Source: Phoronis ovalis
Taxonomy: Eukaryota > Phoronida > Phoronidae
Length of the DNA: 24,158 nt
Assembly: GCA_028565635.1 (NCBI GenBank)
Contig: JAOXYB010033729.1
Location: 5,537-29,694 of the forward strand
Reading direction: 5' to 3'
The notes under the pieces are model-generated. The model saw only the letters and a program-made list of their open reading frames with translations. It had not been told where the DNA came from and ran no database searches. Below are positions 20,901-24,158 of the stretch, one piece after another (position 1 is the first letter of the stretch; every line of letters begins with the position of its first letter). A program made the translations under genes and the position numbers.

Positions 20901-22316
20901 TTTGCTCATATGATTAAAATTAAAACATGAAGAATTGAAGAATCAAGCATTGGCTTTACCAACTGGAGCATCAGGCTTTTTATAGTATTAAAACTAAATC
21001 TACAAGAGGGCTAATTTATTTTGTTGTTAGTTTCAGTCAAAGATTCTGCAACAGTAGAACATCAAGAACCACTGATTGAAGTGCATACTAGTCACATATA
21101 TGAGACATTACCTGCGCACCCTGCTCCAAGAAACCCAGACAGTCTACCGCCCATATCTACAGCAGAAGAAGTTAGAGTACGACCAACAGTTCTTGTAAGT
21201 ATCATAAACAAATATAGTATAGTCTTCCAACTAAGATAGGGATGTGGTCTACCAATGCTTGATTCTAAGTGACAGAAATAGATAAATTCTTGCTCCCTAT
21301 CTCATCAACATGTCTAAATGAGTTAACCTAAGCAATGCTTTTGAATGCCTAGTAGCCAAATATAATGCCTCAATCTCACTACAGTTATCTTTTAAAAATA
21401 TGATACCAGAAAGCCTGTGACTGAAATAATTTCTTAGTCCAAATGATTAAAAGTCAATTTACAAGTGTAATATGTTTGTTCTTAAAGAAAAAGTAATTTG
21501 TGTCTTTTTGGATATAATTATCCAATCAACCTAAAATCACTCTTGATATATCACAACATGACTTTCATATCTGTGAATTCATTTGGCTTTGTTCATATCG
21601 TTATTTATTTTTGAAATTTCCTTGCTTCCAAACAAACCACATCCATGAAAGCTTCAATTGTACTATCACTCATTGGCTTGTGTAAATAACTGCTACCTCA
21701 TGCCATTTATATCAATATGCAGACTCACAGATTAAAGTTAAAAGTAGAATTTTATCTCCAACAATTTATGCTTCTAGTTATGATGGTAAACATATGGCCT
21801 GAGGATACAATTGATTTTCCCATCCAGCTCTATTGTCTTCTTCGCGGAAAATTCTGTTCAGTCACAAATAAAGATAATCATGTCTCAAGCGAGTCATGCC
21901 TACTCCCAATTTTTCATGCAGTCTTGACCAATTAACTTTTGTGTGAACTCTGAGAACAGACCACCTGGTGGAATTAGTAAGAAATACACAGGAACCTGAC
22001 CGACTTGCCATGCTTGGATATAATCCCTCAATTTCTGATAAAAATGACGTTTTCAAATTGTGATTTCTCTCATTTTGTGCAAAATTATACCCACTTCCAA
22101 ATAGAGATGTCCCCCTGGCTGCCCAGGAAAAGAGGAAAAAACCTAATTAATATGCTCACCTGATCTATATTGGGCACATGCAATTGTTACCATGGCTGCA
22201 ATTGGCTATCTGATGCCATATTCTACAGGCATCAAGCACTAAATAACTGAATTATTAACTTTATTATGATATTATATTTTTAGACATTGGAAAACATGCC
22301 AAATTCAGAATGCTGA
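8910..22316 (+). CDS. Ankyrin-repeat TRP-superfamily cation channel, complete, about 996 aa
   Basis: Coding exons: 8910-9094, 9749-9894, 11269-11522, 11819-11969, 12225-12389, 12618-12727, 12933-13023, 14171-14202, 15058-15149, 15640-15772, 15921-15998, 16195-16334, 16656-16831, 17317-17400, 17578-17729, 18075-18190, 18599-18800, 19037-19084, 19817-20060, 20476-20670, 21031-21194, 22284-22316. All junctions agree in phase; the sum is 2991 nt, with TGA at 22314-22316. Residues 1-150 form a basic tail, about 165-335 are ankyrin repeats, 410-696 are the six-helix channel, 697-740 a TRP-like helix, and about 815-865 a coiled coil. The end reads LENMPNSEC. It should be a plasma-membrane tetrameric sensory cation channel (family inference). 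HPMFRHLISIKWQHYA and FSM followed by acidic residues recall TRPA1, while FQTLG...VLKFLFLYL and the IALL-to-QTIL stretch recall TRPV. I therefore do not assign a subfamily. The start could also lie upstream (see the 7758 finding). Confidence 0.92.
11269..12727 (+). other. Ankyrin-repeat domain of the TRP-like channel (about residues 165-335)
   Basis: Exons 3-6 encode about five ankyrin repeats: FVESLLHNGAKIDCTDK (half), YGQTIFHEVARAWHVDVARF, YGRSPLHVAAAVDYPDM, EQTPVHFAAKNDACASL and GRTPLHLAAELDRSETARLL, then a decayed GQSTIVWMI. The TPLH-type motif and the LL..GA turn are visible in most. Typical TRPV channels have six repeats and TRPA1 fourteen or more, so this count is TRPV-like. The domain is expected to lie in the cytoplasm. 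Confidence 0.88.
14171..14202 (+). other. 32-nt micro-exon of the channel gene
   Basis: This exon encodes only about 11 residues (GQYLDGCALTP) but fits phase 1 in and phase 0 out, with TTTCAG and GTAAGT borders. It links the ankyrin domain to the pre-S1 segment LQVAVRHKQYDLL. Introns of 1147 and 855 bp flank it. Skipping it would shift the frame. Confidence 0.82.
15058..18190 (+). other. Six-transmembrane channel core and pore
   Basis: Approximate helices: S1 410-433 (MNFTFIMLWTSIALIV), S2 447-470 (WWRVLLWVLGVALWAYQII), S3 527-547 (DWICYVALLASIITHIID), S4 558-580 (IRIMAINIIILWLRL), S5 598-620 (FLFLYLEFFIPFTCAFWMIF), pore loop 641-663 and S6 671-696. The turret has an N-glycosylation sequon, NGT, at 634-636. 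The pore helix/filter region reads AAIFSMYRITLVDEYDF, with D658, E659 and D661 as candidate cation-coordinating acids. S6 (LSAILCLNLFIALLSDTF) runs directly into the TRP-like helix. S4 has only scattered arginines (561, 573, 579), as expected for a weakly voltage-sensitive TRP. Confidence 0.88.
16195..16334 (+). other. Exon encoding an unusually long charged S2-S3 linker
   Basis: The exon contributes about 47 residues, rich in Glu, Lys and Trp (WRLTELERDIEYSHPRW, then EEEYFLQAEKLELDKTK). It lies between S2 and S3, making that linker about 55 residues. Its intron phases are 0 and 2, so it cannot be skipped without a frameshift. Part may be an amphipathic cytoplasmic helix. Confidence 0.8.
18599..20060 (+). 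other. TRP-like helix, Asn/Asp-rich spacer and coiled coil of the channel C-terminus
   Basis: Exon 17 (18599-18800) starts with VFDNANANAVMQKAQTIL, continuing S6 in the manner of a TRP domain, then has basic EKRRNKF and acidic YYDDD stretches. Exon 18 (19037-19084) adds DELEELKEWWHLKFGT. Exon 19 (19817-20060) starts with a GNNNDNDDDD run from an AAT/GAT codon repeat at about 19841-19868, then a heptad-like segment, FETEIEDLRNEIRDVRDRQ. A coiled coil here would suit tetramer assembly, as in TRPA1 (inference). Confidence 0.78.
19085..19186 (+). other. In-frame read-through of exon 18: possible Cys-rich alternative C-terminus
   Basis: If the donor at 19085 is not used, the frame stays open for 33 codons to TAA at 19184-19186. 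It encodes QCTTCRHVWGSCDASMCDH, with cysteines in CxxC-like spacing. The donor used in the main model (ACG then GTACAA) is weak compared with the GTAAGT donors elsewhere in this gene. A second possible phase-0 donor, CAT then GTATGG, lies inside the read-through near 19126. Confidence 0.35.
21031..21194 (+). other. Exon 21 with two in-frame acceptors 6 bp apart
   Basis: The sequence TTGTTAGTTTCAG offers AG at 21029-21030 and at 21035-21036. Both preserve phase 1, giving VSVKDSA or VKDSA. The exon encodes a Pro-rich tail (LPAHPAPRNPDSLPP) and ends in a strong GTAAGT donor. Confidence 0.7.
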
Positions 22317-23340
22317 TGAAGTAATATTATCTCATGCTCTTCCTCCATTGTCATAATATAAATTCCAAAGATAGACAGCCACTGGACTCAGGAAATGGAT
22401 TTATCTTGTTTAAATGAAAGTGCCTATTTAAATGTTAGTTATAGTCTTGTTGCTGGATATATTTTTATCAGGGTATAACAATTTTAACAGGGTATATAAG
22501 AAGATATTTGCTTCAAATTATATTAAAATGCTTCGCCGTTTATATAGTTTTATATATTAACCATTATGGCATCATTTTATGTCTCATATGGTTAAGTAAA
22601 ACAGTATTTTTTAGAAGTTATGTAGGAACATTGTATGTATTATGTCCAGGTATATTTTATGATTTGTGAAGACATTTGTCAATAGTTATCTTATACTGTT
22701 CTTTGTAGGATGATGCTTCTTCTTTATACATTAAATTTTACTTTTATCTGTTAGATTCATGTAATATTATCCTGCTGTTTTTGGTATTGTATAGATTTCA
22801 TATTTCTAATGAATTTTACATTTACTAAATATACATTCTAAAACAAAGTAACAATGACACGTTAAATATGGATTTATGCCGGGTTTTATTAATAGTAACA
22901 ACAATGCTTTCATACCATTCCGTCCTCATTTATTATGTATGGTTATGTCGTAAATTATATTTATATGCAATTAATTTTTTTCTTTATTTTTTTGAATAAA
23001 TCTGTAGTAATTTGTACTTATTTTTATGTACTGTACACTTGAATTCCATTTTCCAGCTTTTGCTGCTAGTCTAGTCCGTCCTGACTTTTTTATGTTTTAA
23101 GATCAGTATTGAAACCATGGGTGATTTCTGTACATTCCAGGTCTTGAACTGCAGGTGTATCAGTACTTGTATGAACATCAGGCTGTAAAATATACTTGTA
23201 TCTTTTAGTGTGCAGATGTATTATTTTGTAAACAAAATTAAACATATGTACATTTCCTGTGTTAGAATTTACAATTGTAATTAAAATTCTTAGTTAGACA
23301 TTATTATTTTTGTAGCAAAAAAAATAAAACTCGAGTACAA
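22317..23340 (+). other. 3' UTR of the TRP-like channel gene
   Basis: AT-rich and without a coding exon after the TGA. AATAAA at 22995-23000 is followed by a T/GT-rich stretch, and a second AATAAA lies at 23323-23328. The UTR would be about 0.7 or 1.0 kb long. Confidence 0.6.
22995..23000 (+). terminator. Poly(A) signal AATAAA for the channel gene
   Basis: It is 679 bp after the stop codon, with downstream TTTGTACTTATTTTTATGTA as the T/GT-rich element. The distal alternative is 23323-23328. Confidence 0.55.
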
Positions 23341-24158
23341 GATGTTTCTTTTTCTTTCATTAAAAAAAGTTGGTTATAGATAAAAGAAATTCAGACACCA
23401 TAACTAGCAAGCAGTGTAATGAGGCAATGTACCTTAGAAGGTATAAAACGAGATTTTTTCACGGTGCAAATATCGTAACAGTGGTGCACTAAAAATTACA
23501 ATTTGATACTAGTAAGTGTCTGAAAACCATTTTTTTTAGATAAAACGTGTTTAACTGAATAGATGTCCTACCCTGAATGAAGCCTTTTGGGATGGTTGCT
23601 AAACTATCCTAAAATGTAAATCATCTACTATTACTGATTAAGAAGTACGCCTGTTTTTTTTTAGTTTGGATTGTAAATGTCGGGAAAAATTATAGCTTAG
23701 AAATTAAGTTCCTTTGGAATAGACGTCCACTCGAAGAAAATAGAAGTCCTAGGCGTTTATATTTCAATAAGAGCAGTAATTTAAACCTGTATTTGCATAC
23801 AATATGCTTACATGTATGTTCAGACATGGCACAATGAAGCCTGGATCACCTGAAGATAATATTTTTAAAAATAACTAATAAACTAATACTGTCTAAGAAA
23901 GCAATAATGATAAGTCTTAGAAAAAAGCTAGATATTAAATCCAAGATAAAATTAAAATATGAAAATTACGTTCTTTTGCAATATTAATAATAACTAGAAA
24001 CGCCTTTTAGCAAAGGCCCGGTTGCACACAGAAATAGGTGGTTATCCAGACCTATTAGGATTATCCTGGACCCATTGATGCCCAAAGAACCTCTGGGTGA
24101 CCTTTATCTCTTGTCGAACGTTTCATGAAATTTTGAGATTTTGATTGTTTGACCTCTG
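23341..24158. other. Intergenic stretch without recognisable gene
   Basis: No exon with a domain or good splice context was found on either strand. The last 150 bp, from GGCCCGGTTGCACAC at about 24016, are less AT-rich than the preceding kilobase and resemble the conserved end of an interspersed element. They run off the window, so no element can be defined. Confidence 0.5.

Overview
The window is a stretch of invertebrate-like metazoan nuclear DNA. It is AT-rich, its genes are split into many short exons with GT/AG introns of roughly 100 to 1400 bp, and its three proteins are animal types. Nothing seen pins down the phylum, and no bacterial operon, tRNA, rRNA or CRISPR array was found.

Left block (1-3377, + strand): the 3' half of an ABCD3/PMP70-type peroxisomal half ABC transporter, in nine coding exons. 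They cover the end of the membrane domain and the whole nucleotide-binding domain to the stop; the 5' half lies off the left edge. Middle block (7500-5561, - strand): a complete four-exon gene for the C6orf62 (XTP12) protein family, predicted at 229 aa, the length I recall for the human protein. It is tail-to-tail with ABCD3 and head-to-head with the next gene. Right block (8910-22316, + strand): a complete 22-exon gene for a TRP-superfamily cation channel of about 996 aa. Its order is a basic N-terminus, about five ankyrin repeats, six membrane segments with a pore loop, a TRP-like helix and a C-terminal coiled coil. All 22 exons join in phase and the total is an exact multiple of three. A 3' UTR with two poly(A) signals follows, then about 0.8 kb with no recognisable gene.

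The genes have no obvious shared pathway: one is a peroxisomal transporter, one a conserved protein of unknown function, one an ion channel. The points most worth checking are the channel (family placement unclear, acidic pore, an unusual S2-S3 exon, possible alternative N- and C-termini) and the 7.5-8.9 kb divergent intergenic region, which holds a 32-bp inverted repeat, a CGTCCGG/CCGGACG palindrome within a direct repeat, and an in-frame 30-33 bp minisatellite.
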